A DNA stretch of 64,000 bases from Erythrobacter sp. (GTDB lineage Bacteria; Pseudomonadota; Alphaproteobacteria; Sphingomonadales; Sphingomonadaceae): contig NZ_CP136573.1 of assembly GCF_035194505.1 (NCBI RefSeq), positions 2,095,001 through 2,159,000 on the forward strand, in the 5' to 3' direction. Made by a program: the position numbers and the translations under genes. The notes under the pieces were generated by a model. It was not told the DNA's origin and searched no databases. It saw only the letters and a program-made list of their open reading frames with translations. This document shows, in pieces, positions 7,561-14,223 of this stretch (its first letter is position 1; the number at the start of each line of letters is the position of its first letter).

Positions 7561-7949
7561 CGACCAAAAACCTCATATTATCAGTAATATGGGTATATAT
7601 TCTTAGGTTATGGCCAGTCGACCGATTTAGGGCAGAAAAGACCTCCAAGGACTTCAATGGGTTCGGGTGAAATCTAATATAATAGTGATTTCATTAGGTT
7701 ATGAAGCTCACTGCTTCGCAGCTTGCTTACGGCTGCTGATTGCCGTTCGTTCCGCTGTCGCTTCACGTCCTGCAATCCTTGCCGATGTTTTTCATCGTCG
7801 CTGCCGCTGTGTGGGATGGTCTAGGTGTATCAGGTACAGGACCACTAAAGCACCGGACGAGGCGGCGCTGGGTGAATTTCAAATGAGTGAGCTGGTTCAA
7901 ACGGGCGAGGCGCTCCAATGCGTTGCTGCTCTCGCCCTCCCGTTTCACC
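7561..7949. other. Gene-free stretch upstream of the short recombinase
   Basis: No convincing gene. The left end is A+T-rich and carries the 7574-7591 palindrome with likely promoter sequence (TATATATTC) for the leftward recombinase. A second A+T-rich patch (about 7670-7700) could hold another promoter. The rest shows nothing I can name; reading frames here lack ribosome sites and sensible composition. Confidence 0.4.
7574..7591. promoter_or_regulatory. Palindrome upstream of recombinase, probable operator
   Basis: CATATTA-TCAG-TAATATG: 7-bp arms around a 4-base centre, 14 bases upstream of the recombinase start codon. The position within the presumed promoter suggests autoregulation or a repressor site. 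Confidence 0.5.
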
Positions 7950-8453
7950 CTATATGCAGATGCGCTCAACACCGCGCTTCAGGGTGTAGTAGGCTTTCCT
8001 GTTTGCTTCGCGGTCATCCGCGATGTTTTTAATGTCCACGGCGTATTCGCCATTCATGATCCATGGATTGCCTTCCGCAACGCCGCACACGGCCATGCGG
8101 AAGCGTTCTTCGCTGACGCCATCGGGTTTAGCGATGAGCAGGTGCAAGTGATTGCGCTGTGCTCTCCCGTCTCCCTCGATTGCAGACAGACTGGGGAGAA
8201 TGGGCCTGTGACGATCCCATGCCACCCTTGGTGTCAGGCGTTTTGAAAGTGACTGCATGAAGCCTTCGTGGACCCGTTGATAGATCACGTCATCGCCACG
8301 TACCCAGCATTTCAAGCCGTGTTCGCCGATGATCATGCGCCCTTGGCACAGCGATAATGTGATGAAGTGTGTGGGTTGGACGTGGTCGAGGATTTCTCGC
8401 GTCATCCGATCCTTGAGCGAAAGGGGCGCTCTGCCCGCGTTTTGTCCCTGCAT
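7950..8453 (-). CDS. HUH-type Rep-like protein (rolling-circle initiator/relaxase fold)
   Basis: 167 aa from the ATG at 8453, chosen because GGAG lies 7 bases upstream; the frame is open further to 8534. The three signatures of HUH single-strand nucleases are present in order: a hydrophobic motif 1 (HFITLSL, about 29-35), the metal-binding HxH (NHLHLLIAKP, His102 and His104) and a Tyr/Lys motif (AYYTLKRG, Tyr155/Tyr156, Lys159). Such proteins nick a double-stranded origin or transfer origin and stay bound to the 5' end through Tyr. It is short for a complete initiator, so it may be a minimal Rep or an inactive relative. It is the only replication/transfer nuclease seen in the island. Confidence 0.6.
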   Translation of the reverse strand: MQGQNAGRAPLSLKDRMTREILDHVQPTHFITLSLCQGRMIIGEHGLKCWVRGDDVIYQRVHEGFMQSLSKRLTPRVAWDRHRPILPSLSAIEGDGRAQRNHLHLLIAKPDGVSEERFRMAVCGVAEGNPWIMNGEYAVDIKNIADDREANRKAYYTLKRGVERICI

Positions 8454-8539
8454 GTTGCTTCTCCGATAAATATGCAGGGAGGGATGCGCTGATCGCCAAT
8501 CCCGTCCTGCGCTGTTATTTATCAACGGGGACACGAAAC

Positions 8540-8845
8540 ATGCAGAAAACGGTTATAAATGAGGTCTTTGACCTCCTTCACACCATCAAAGCGGTGGACA
8601 GCGAGAGCGAGTTTAGCAGGGACTGGCTGGGGCGCAGCGAATGCTATCTGCGCACATTACGGTTCAAGAACGCTGAGCCGTCTGTCGCCACCATCGCCAT
8701 CTGCGCGTCCAAGCTACAGCACTATGGCAATCAGTTGGTTCAACAGACCAATCACCGAGCGCTGGGTGAGCGATTTCTGGTCTTGAGCCAGCAATGCCAT
8801 GCCCAGATCAATCAGCAGAGCAAGGCGCTGTGGCTTGGCCGTTGA
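8540..8845 (+). CDS. Small conserved protein, DUF6626-like
   Basis: 101 aa, divergent from the Rep-like gene. It has the pattern of a small helical family seen on alphaproteobacterial plasmids and islands: an EFSRDWLGRS motif (about 24-33), a Tyr/Leu-Arg turn, then PSVATIAICASKL. I match this to DUF6626 from memory of the motif. The function of the family is unknown; the helix-turn-helix-like layout would fit DNA binding, but that is inference. Confidence 0.55.
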   Translation: MQKTVINEVFDLLHTIKAVDSESEFSRDWLGRSECYLRTLRFKNAEPSVATIAICASKLQHYGNQLVQQTNHRALGERFLVLSQQCHAQINQQSKALWLGR

Positions 8846-8944
8846 AGGTCAGACCTCCATTGTAACATATTACTTTCAGTATGTTGATGGGTCGACCGGA
8901 AAGGCTGGGGCGCTGGCAGAAAATCTGCACTGCAATTTTCACGC

Positions 8945-8983
8945 GATCCCGATTCTGGATCGGGTGGGTTTTCGCCCACGTGC
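8945..8983. terminator. Tandem hairpins between convergent genes
   Basis: Two adjoining hairpins: CCCGAT-TCTGG-ATCGGG, then GTGGG-TTTTCG-CCCAC. They lie between the ends of the rightward DUF6626-like gene and the leftward DUF3768 gene, the expected place for a bidirectional terminator. No long T-run follows. Confidence 0.45.
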
Positions 8984-9098
8984 CCCCGGTGTTTTCGCAG
9001 CAACAGCAGGTCATGCAGAACCGGGCAATTTTAGTACGGTTGCACGATGGCCATCAAGCAATCGGGATGCAGCGGACCGTTGGCCCACAGACTATGCG

Positions 9099-9416
9099 TC
9101 AATACTCTTCGGCCAACATCACCGTCAGCACCCGGCAAGTCACTGCGGGATCGGTGGGATCGGGCGAGTGCATCAAAAGGTCCAGGTCGTAGTAGTCGAA
9201 CTTCCAGAACACCGTGTGTCCACCATGCTCCAAGGCACCAAAGTCGTGCTCGCCATAGGCGTCATTGCTGGGCGTGAAATCGGTGAAGCTGCGCACCCGT
9301 TCAATCACTGCTTCGAGGTCATCAAGCCCCGCGATGCCCTGCGTGATCACCAAGCGGCAATTGGTCAGCGTTGTCCTGGCATGATCGTTGAGCAGCGCGA
9401 TGGCGGTGGCGGTCAT
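9099..9416 (-). CDS. DUF3768 family protein
   Basis: 105 aa. It carries the full DUF3768 signature: FTPSNDAYGEHDFG (about 46-59), a VFWKFDYYDLDL stretch, SPDPTDPAVT, and the terminal LTVMLAEEY. The family is common on plasmids and integrative elements of Sphingomonadales and Rhizobiales and has no known activity. The start codon overlaps the stop of the DUF6641-like gene by 4 bp, so the two are co-translated, which is also the usual arrangement on such elements as far as I recall. Confidence 0.85.
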   Translation of the reverse strand: MTATAIALLNDHARTTLTNCRLVITQGIAGLDDLEAVIERVRSFTDFTPSNDAYGEHDFGALEHGGHTVFWKFDYYDLDLLMHSPDPTDPAVTCRVLTVMLAEEY

Positions 9417-9835
9417 GCCTTCTGCCGCTTCGATACCGCTGCAATGGCTTCATCCAGTTCGCCAGCCTTCACGGCAGCTTCAATCGCGTTCAGTGCGGTT
9501 GCCACTTCCTCGCGCTTGGTGACGAATACGGCATTGCTCTTGGCATCCAGCATCAACGGGCGAGCGCCATAACGGCACTGCACGTACCAGCCATTGTCCT
9601 GCTGGAAAAACCATGGACGGACCTTCTTGGGCAATTCGACCAGCGCCTTGTTGCCGTTACCGTCATCCTTCCAGCGCTGAACGCGGGTGATGTAGGCATC
9701 GCCCCGCATCATCGCGTCCAGCACCAGCTTCTGCTCGCCAATTGCGGCGATGAGCTTTTCCCGACGGGCAATGACAGGATCTTTCTGGACCATGCGCTGC
9801 ACGGTCTTCAGGTTCAATTTGGCTAGGCTGGACAA
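9413..9835 (-). CDS. DUF6641-like protein
   Basis: 140 aa. The N-terminus (MSSLAKLNL followed by a helical Arg/Lys-rich stretch), the central KKVRPWFFQQDNGWYVQCRY strand pair and the C-terminal helix with AVKAGELDEAI fit the DUF6641 family of plasmid/island proteins. The role is unknown. It is the first gene of a 4-bp overlapping pair with DUF3768 and reads in the same direction as the AAA+ operon upstream. Confidence 0.65.
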   Translation of the reverse strand: MSSLAKLNLKTVQRMVQKDPVIARREKLIAAIGEQKLVLDAMMRGDAYITRVQRWKDDGNGNKALVELPKKVRPWFFQQDNGWYVQCRYGARPLMLDAKSNAVFVTKREEVATALNAIEAAVKAGELDEAIAAVSKRQKA

Positions 9836-9926
9836 TGCGTTTCTCCATCTGTTGATGGCGTCACGCTGCTTTCAGACGATTGTTATGTCGATCTAAATCA
9901 GAACGATCCGGCCAATTGGTTGCAGA

Positions 9927-10127
9927 TCACCGTGTGCGGAGCTTCTTCCATTGCTGCTCCAAATCCCTGCGCCGCTTCTGCGCGTCTTTCTCGCGCTTCA
10001 AGGCATCCTTGGCCTGATCCACGTTGCGCTTCATCGAATACACGCGATGCTGCGCCGGGGTCATGGGTTTGATAGGCTTGAGGGTGGATGGGGCAAATTC
10101 GTGTAATCTCATGCCGGTATTTAGCAT
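9927..10127 (-). CDS. Small basic coiled-coil protein
   Basis: 66 aa (or 61 aa if the second Met at 10112 is the start). An N-terminal MRLHEFAPSTLKPI-type segment is followed by a strongly charged Lys/Arg/Glu/Gln helix covering the last 40 residues. Similar short proteins with an MR-x-x-EF start and charged helix occur beside DUF3768/DUF6641 genes. No clear ribosome site is seen for either start. Nucleic-acid binding is plausible from the charge but unproven. Confidence 0.5.
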   Translation of the reverse strand: MLNTGMRLHEFAPSTLKPIKPMTPAQHRVYSMKRNVDQAKDALKREKDAQKRRRDLEQQWKKLRTR

Positions 10128-10232
10128 TTGGCGGGTAGGCCGTGCACGCTCGGCAGTCGGCCAATGCTTCTCCAGTTTTTATGCCCAAAACCGTTATGGG
10201 AGCAGCGCGGACCCTGCTGTATGGGCTCTGAT

Positions 10233-10270
10233 GTGGCGACTGTTCTCAAGCGACCCGGGGCAGTCGCCAC
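10233..10270. terminator. Long-stem hairpin between island genes
   Basis: GTGGCGACTG and CAGTCGCCAC form a perfect 10-bp stem with an 18-base loop, between the end of the gene at 10317 and the start of the one at 10127. There is no T-run on the minus strand, so it may be an intercistronic processing or attenuation hairpin as well as a terminator. Confidence 0.45.
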
Positions 10271-10316
10271 AACTCGCCTAGCTTTTTGACCTTGCGTGCC
10301 TTCTCCAGCGTTTCGG

Positions 10317-10682
10317 TCAGGCCTCCCATTCATCGACCTCGGGAGGATCGTAGAAGGCGCTGACGCTATAGAACTTCAGATCTGCACCGAACGTCTCATT
10401 ATAGGCAGCGATCATATGCCTCGTCTGAAGGCCAATTCGGTCGACAAATTCGTGAAGATTCTGGTGGCTAACAGTGATGGGCACGGCAGGATGCTCACCA
10501 CGCAGCGTGGGCTTGCCTTCGAACGTGACAAGGTCCCAATCCACATCGCTGAAGCCTGCATAATCGATGTGGTCCACCAAGGCTTGGGCGAGTTGCACAG
10601 CTTGCAGCGGCGCCAGCTTTTTAAACGTAAACTCGATTGCAGTGATTTCGAAGGTGGGGTTGAATTCAAAACCATCAAACAT
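10317..10682 (-). CDS. Hypothetical protein, acidic, 121 aa
   Basis: The ATG at 10682 is chosen because AAGGA lies 7 bases upstream; the frame continues to 10751 without better signals. The protein is acidic and aromatic, with a beta-like start (MFDGFEFNPTFEITAIEF), a helical middle (LQAVQLAQALVDHI) and an acidic tail ending DEWEA. I recognise no domain. It lies downstream of the AAA+ ATPase gene in the same direction and could belong to that operon (115-base gap). Confidence 0.5.
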   Translation of the reverse strand: MFDGFEFNPTFEITAIEFTFKKLAPLQAVQLAQALVDHIDYAGFSDVDWDLVTFEGKPTLRGEHPAVPITVSHQNLHEFVDRIGLQTRHMIAAYNETFGADLKFYSVSAFYDPPEVDEWEA

Positions 10683-10797
10683 CTGAAATTCCTTTTGTAT
10701 GTAGACCGGTCTGCACGGGGCAAAGCTTCGCCGTTCTCCGGAAAGCGGCATGCTGTTCCAAAATGTGCAGCCCGGAATTTCTTAGTGGTAGGTCGCG

Positions 10798-11508
10798 TTA
10801 GGGCTGGATGCCGCTTCCGCCGTTGAGGACCGTCAGAGAGGGGGTGGTTTTCTGGGCGCCGGCAGGCTGAACAAAGGTAGGAGCATTCAAGCGCAGCACG
10901 CATTCCTGCAACCAATCCGTCAGAGCGCGTGCGTCGCCTGCGAACCCATTGAGCAAGAACTGAACCTCAGCGAGCGCGAGTTCAAAACCCTCAGCAGCGA
11001 GGATAGTTTGTGCGCGAGGAAGCCAGTCATTCACCGTGGGCCACTCCACTTGGAGCTTGTGAAAGCGGCTCTTCAGCGGGTCGTCGAGGTCATGCAGATT
11101 GTTGGTCGTGCAGATGATGGTGCCGGATTTGTGGTCGTCGATGAAACCGCGCAGCTGGTGCTTCATCTTGTCCGCAAACCAATCCACCTCATCAATCACG
11201 ATGAAGCCACGTGCCGCTGCACCCAAGCTGGTCTGTGCGCTCCAAGAGCTAAGAATTTGGCTGAAATCCGTGCCCTTGAAGTTCTTGGGATTGATATGCT
11301 CATTCACCATGCTCCCGGCCGTGCCGGGGCACAGCGTGTCCACCAGAATACGAGCCGCTTCAGATTTTCCGGAGCCGGGAGGGCCGTAGAGCAAGAGGTG
11401 CTTGGTACGCTTGCCTGCGGCATATTCGCCGATGGTTTCGGCCACATGGGGATCGCGGAAAACGAGGTCGGAGATCGACCGGGGCTGATGCTTCTCTTCA
11501 AAAGTCAT
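10798..11508 (-). CDS. AAA+ ATPase resembling clamp-loader (RFC) small subunits
   Basis: 236 aa from the ATG at 11508, which has GGAG 8 bases upstream. It shows the complete AAA+ set: Walker A GPPGSGKS (42-49), Walker B FIVIDEVD (102-109), sensor-1 IICTTNN (131-137) and an arginine-finger motif PLKSRFHK (about 144-151), followed by a helical lid. The opening EKHQPRSISDLVF resembles the start of RFC/clamp-loader subunits (EKYRPxxLxDLV). Chromosomal bacteria do not use a lone RFC-like subunit, so this is probably a phage- or plasmid-type loader or remodeller. The gene upstream encodes an unrecognised 266-aa protein (69-base gap), likely its partner or substrate. Confidence 0.85.
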   Translation of the reverse strand: MTFEEKHQPRSISDLVFRDPHVAETIGEYAAGKRTKHLLLYGPPGSGKSEAARILVDTLCPGTAGSMVNEHINPKNFKGTDFSQILSSWSAQTSLGAAARGFIVIDEVDWFADKMKHQLRGFIDDHKSGTIICTTNNLHDLDDPLKSRFHKLQVEWPTVNDWLPRAQTILAAEGFELALAEVQFLLNGFAGDARALTDWLQECVLRLNAPTFVQPAGAQKTTPSLTVLNGGSGIQP

Positions 11509-11577
11509 GACATATCTCCAGAATGTGGTGAGGGCATTCGGGCAGCGCATCTCTGCACTGCCCGATGATTTGCCGGA

Positions 11578-12378
11578 TTACGCGGCGTTCTGCTGAAGGA
11601 CGCCGATGTCGTTTGACGCGGTCTTGAAGGCCTGCAGATTTGCCGAGAGCTGCGCGTCCTGCTGATTCAGGAGATCAACTTCTGCCTGCTTGTGCGCCTG
11701 ATCGACCAGGCCCTTGCCGCCAGCAGCAAGCACAGTGTTGACAACAGCGGTGTTGCCAGTGCCAAAAACGATGCTGCCCGTGCCATCCGGATTGCGACGC
11801 ACAAGTGCGACGCTGTAGCGCTGCCCCGCTTCAGGCATCAGCTGTTCGGGAATTGCAAAACCAGCGAACAGAGCGGGAAGCGTGGGATCGGCGAACTGCG
11901 TTTCGGCAACGTCGCGGTTGCGGGACTTGATCTTTGCAGGGCTATCCTGACCAGCCTTAACACCCGAACGACGAATTTCCTCGATGCCGTGATTGGCAAC
12001 GATGAACTGCGAGATCGTGGCGCTGGTTTGGCCGTGGGCGGCAGCAACCTTGATCACACGAGCATAAGCGTTGACGCGGTTCTTGATCTTCTGTTCCGCG
12101 CCCGGAGTGGCGAACACAAGGCGTGCAAGACGCAGCTCAAGGCTGGTGTTCTCGGTGAAATCGACACCAAGGAGGCGGAGGTATGCGTTCAGGCCCTTAG
12201 CCAACGAAGGATCGTGCTTAATCACATTGTAGAGATCGAGACAGCCGCCCAGCAGCTTGTACAGCTCGGCATTGCTGGTCGCGTACGACCCCTTCTGCCA
12301 AACTTCGCGCTGCGCGATCAGGTTGTCTGCCACGGTCGAGAGCGTTTCGGCGGTGACGGTGGTGTTGAGAGTCGTCAT
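11578..12378 (-). CDS. Unrecognised 266-aa protein in the AAA+ operon
   Basis: The ATG at 12378 is preceded by GGAG at 8 bases. The protein is helix-rich in its first 150 residues (including LYKLLGGCLDLYNVIK and LRLLGVDFTENTSLELRLAR), then has a basic patch (SPAKIKSRNRD), a beta-like block (RYSVALVRRNPDGTGSIVFG, about 190-210) and a Gln/Ala-rich C-terminal helix. No catalytic motif is apparent. It leads the leftward operon with the AAA+ ATPase and diverges from the 283-aa gene. A structural or DNA-bound partner for the ATPase is one reading, but I cannot assign a family. Confidence 0.6.
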   Translation of the reverse strand: MTTLNTTVTAETLSTVADNLIAQREVWQKGSYATSNAELYKLLGGCLDLYNVIKHDPSLAKGLNAYLRLLGVDFTENTSLELRLARLVFATPGAEQKIKNRVNAYARVIKVAAAHGQTSATISQFIVANHGIEEIRRSGVKAGQDSPAKIKSRNRDVAETQFADPTLPALFAGFAIPEQLMPEAGQRYSVALVRRNPDGTGSIVFGTGNTAVVNTVLAAGGKGLVDQAHKQAEVDLLNQQDAQLSANLQAFKTASNDIGVLQQNAA

Positions 12379-12550
12379 ATTTCTATCTCCTTTTAGATGT
12401 GCCGCGAGTTGTTTGACGGCGTGTGGAACGTGCCGGGGCAATGCCTCGACGAGCACGTAATCATCTATGGAGGGGGCAAGCGTCATCTGGCGGCATTGAC
12501 GCGCGGGTTAATGTTGCCAACCTGCTGCTGCGGAATTTCTGGAGGGTGCA

Positions 12551-13402
12551 ATGCTCAAGCTATTTGGAAGAACATATACTTTTCAGTATTTTCCACCGAG
12601 CAAAAGGCGGGGCGACGTATATGGAGGTAAGCCGCCTAAGCCTCCGTTTCCGGAAGCAACGTCAGAACAAAGCAGCGTCTACTACTACTGGTGGCTCTTT
12701 CTCCGGGAGAACGCGGATTACATTGCTACCTGCGAGAATGGCGGGCGTGGACCATGTGCAGAAATCTACAGAGATTTTGGCGATGTCCGGGATGGCAATT
12801 TCAAGATTTGGTGGGAAACGCGAGGGTGTGAACTCTTCTGCGAATTGGATGACGCACCCCATAAGCCTTCCATCTCGCGCATAAACGACGGAAATGTTGG
12901 ATTTAGGGAGCTTGATCCGACGGCTGACAATGCGATTGTGATCGCCGTCAACCGTCATTCCAACTTGAATGTGGCCCTAGCAGAAATTCGTGAGCTTCTT
13001 GAGTTTGAGTTGGTACCTGATCCTGATCAGCCCCCGAGCACAGCCCTATATCCTGTCTTCACCAAGCCAGTCTTGCATTCGTTGCATCGATGTTACGAGG
13101 TCCATAAGCTGCGCTTGGCTAACCCATCTATGCCTTTGCATGAGTTTGGTATTCTTTGCGGCGTATATGAACAAAGCGGACCCGTAGATACAACCACCAA
13201 AAAGGACTCTGCCAGTGCAGCGAGCCGTACTCTTGCGCAGGCGAAGCGCCTAATCGAGAACGTCGGGCTCGGTGCCTTTCCCGTTATGACCCGAGCACAT
13301 GAGGCTGACGTATTCAATTTCCTTTCAGATAAGCGTGAACGCTACGCGGAATACAAGCGCCGTATTCAGTTGGCTGAACTGGGGGGGCACTGGTGCGTGT
13401 GA
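12551..13402 (+). CDS. Hypothetical mobile-element protein with VYYYWWLFL motif
   Basis: 283 aa, preceded by GGAGG about 5 bases before the ATG. The striking feature is the aromatic cluster SSVYYYWWLFLREN (about residues 41-54) followed by YRDFGDVRDGNFKIWWETRG (about 74-93). I remember similar proteins from plasmids and islands of Proteobacteria, without a function. The remainder is helical; a C-terminal stretch (ASRTLAQAKRLIENVGLGAF) is amphipathic. It is divergent from the AAA+ operon across 172 bases that must hold both promoters. It is the last gene of the island before the tRNA fragment. The stop codon lies in a sequence (CGTGTGACA) that shares 9 bases with the island palindrome. Confidence 0.6.
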   Translation: MLKLFGRTYTFQYFPPSKRRGDVYGGKPPKPPFPEATSEQSSVYYYWWLFLRENADYIATCENGGRGPCAEIYRDFGDVRDGNFKIWWETRGCELFCELDDAPHKPSISRINDGNVGFRELDPTADNAIVIAVNRHSNLNVALAEIRELLEFELVPDPDQPPSTALYPVFTKPVLHSLHRCYEVHKLRLANPSMPLHEFGILCGVYEQSGPVDTTTKKDSASAASRTLAQAKRLIENVGLGAFPVMTRAHEADVFNFLSDKRERYAEYKRRIQLAELGGHWCV

Positions 13403-13680
13403 CATGCCATGCTCAACACTAATGTTCGCAACACCCTGAAATCTGCGTTGCGAGCCCCAGACAGCGCACGGAGCAGCGTCAGGGGCGCTTGGGTAGCTGG
13501 CACAGGCTTCTTATGCGCTCAGGCACTGTTTCCGGGGCTGGTGCTGTACGGTGGCAAACGGCATAGACGATGGGTGCGCTCACAAGCCCGCGAAATCAAA
13601 AACTTGAGCCACACACAATAAGCGGATCATAAGCAACCGGAAAATCGGGCTGATTTTCTTCAACCCTTTCAATAGCTTGC
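13403..13680. other. Gene-free right margin of the island
   Basis: No convincing gene. It contains the 11-base inverted copy of the integrase-flanking repeat (TGTTCGCAACA, 13423-13433) and a small hairpin GAAAATC-GGGCT-GATTTTC near 13640-13658. It ends in the tRNA fragment. Function as an attachment-site arm region is inferred. Confidence 0.45.
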
Positions 13681-13739
13681 AAGAGCGCGCTGCCCTCCGA
13701 AGGCAGAGGTCACAGGTTCGAATCCTGTCGGGTGCGCCA
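13681..13739 (+). repeat. 3' fragment of tRNA-Arg(CCG), island attachment site
   Basis: Anticodon stem-loop CTGCC-CTCCGAA-GGCAG (13690-13706, anticodon CCG), T arm ACAGG-TTCGAAT-CCTGT (13712-13728), acceptor 3' strand CGGGTGC, discriminator G and CCA (13737-13739) are all intact. The 5' half is wrong: no GCACCCG acceptor strand and too short a D loop upstream, so the gene is not functional. This is the expected product of integration into the 3' end of a tRNA gene, with the complete tRNA restored at the other end of the island, left of this window. Confidence 0.8.
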
Positions 13740-13740
13740 A

Positions 13741-13774
13741 CAAGGCCCGCTCCCTGCAAAGGGGGCGGGCCTTG
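13741..13774 (+). terminator. Hairpin after the tRNA fragment
   Basis: AAGGCCCGC and GGCGGGCCTT pair around a 13-base loop directly after the CCA end. It is probably the original terminator of the tRNA-Arg gene, kept on the chromosome side of the junction. Confidence 0.65.
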
Positions 13775-13857
13775 TCGGTTCTGTCCGGGCAGATTCGAAT
13801 CCTCTTCGGAACCGGAGCGCGCAGCGCGCAGGTGGCGGAGCCGCGTAGCGGCGCAGC

Positions 13858-13877
13858 AATCCTGTCGGGTGCGCCAA
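13858..13877 (+). repeat. Second copy of the tRNA tail (20-bp direct repeat)
   Basis: AATCCTGTCGGGTGCGCCAA is repeated exactly from 13721-13740, 137 bases upstream. It covers half of the T arm, the acceptor strand and CCA. It could be the scar of an earlier integration or excision at the same tRNA site. Confidence 0.7.
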
Positions 13878-14223
13878 TGCTTTTGCGCTTTCTCCGGAAG
13901 AACCGCGCAGCCCATTAAATCCTGACAGAGCTCTCGGGTCAGGCCGCAGCGGTTAATGATTGGCTCTTCGTCTTCCAGTGCCCGCGGGCCATCATCTTGA
14001 GCTTGCAGGACTTGTCCCGGAAAAGCCGGTTAATCCGCCCTTCCTACGCGCAGAACCAGTGTTTGCGGCGCGCTCGAAGAACCCCGCAATTACACCGAAA
14101 TGGCCTGTCACATTCCGGTATCAACCGGTCGCGCTGATACGCTTTGTTTACCTTTTTCCTTCAATTCTGGCGATGGTCCGAATGAGAAGGTCCGGCGCGC
14201 CAGAACGTGTCGGGGGGTAAGCT
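13878..14223. other. Intergenic stretch before the tad operon
   Basis: No supported gene. It probably contains the promoter of the rightward tadG/tadE operon; I see no distinct motif. An open frame at 13960-14220 has no ribosome site and no recognisable protein character. Confidence 0.35.

Noticed and set aside
7667..8032. A 121-aa gene overlapping the Rep-like gene
   Set aside because: It overlaps the 3' end of a better supported gene on the other strand and shows only random Cys/Arg-rich sequence.
10121..10333. A 70-aa leftward gene over the 10233 hairpin
   Set aside because: It spans a long-stem hairpin and the end of another gene, without ribosome site or protein-like composition.
13409..13621. 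A 70-aa gene at the right island margin
   Set aside because: No ribosome site, no recognisable protein pattern, and it covers the repeat and attachment region.
13673..13739. A complete tRNA-Arg gene at the island border
   Set aside because: The 5' acceptor strand does not match the 3' strand, the D loop would have only four bases, and two extra bases precede the anticodon stem; only the 3' part is real.
1..13740. A prophage
   Set aside because: Integrases are present but no capsid, terminase, tail or lysis gene is visible in this part; an integrative island or satellite fits better, with the left end unseen.
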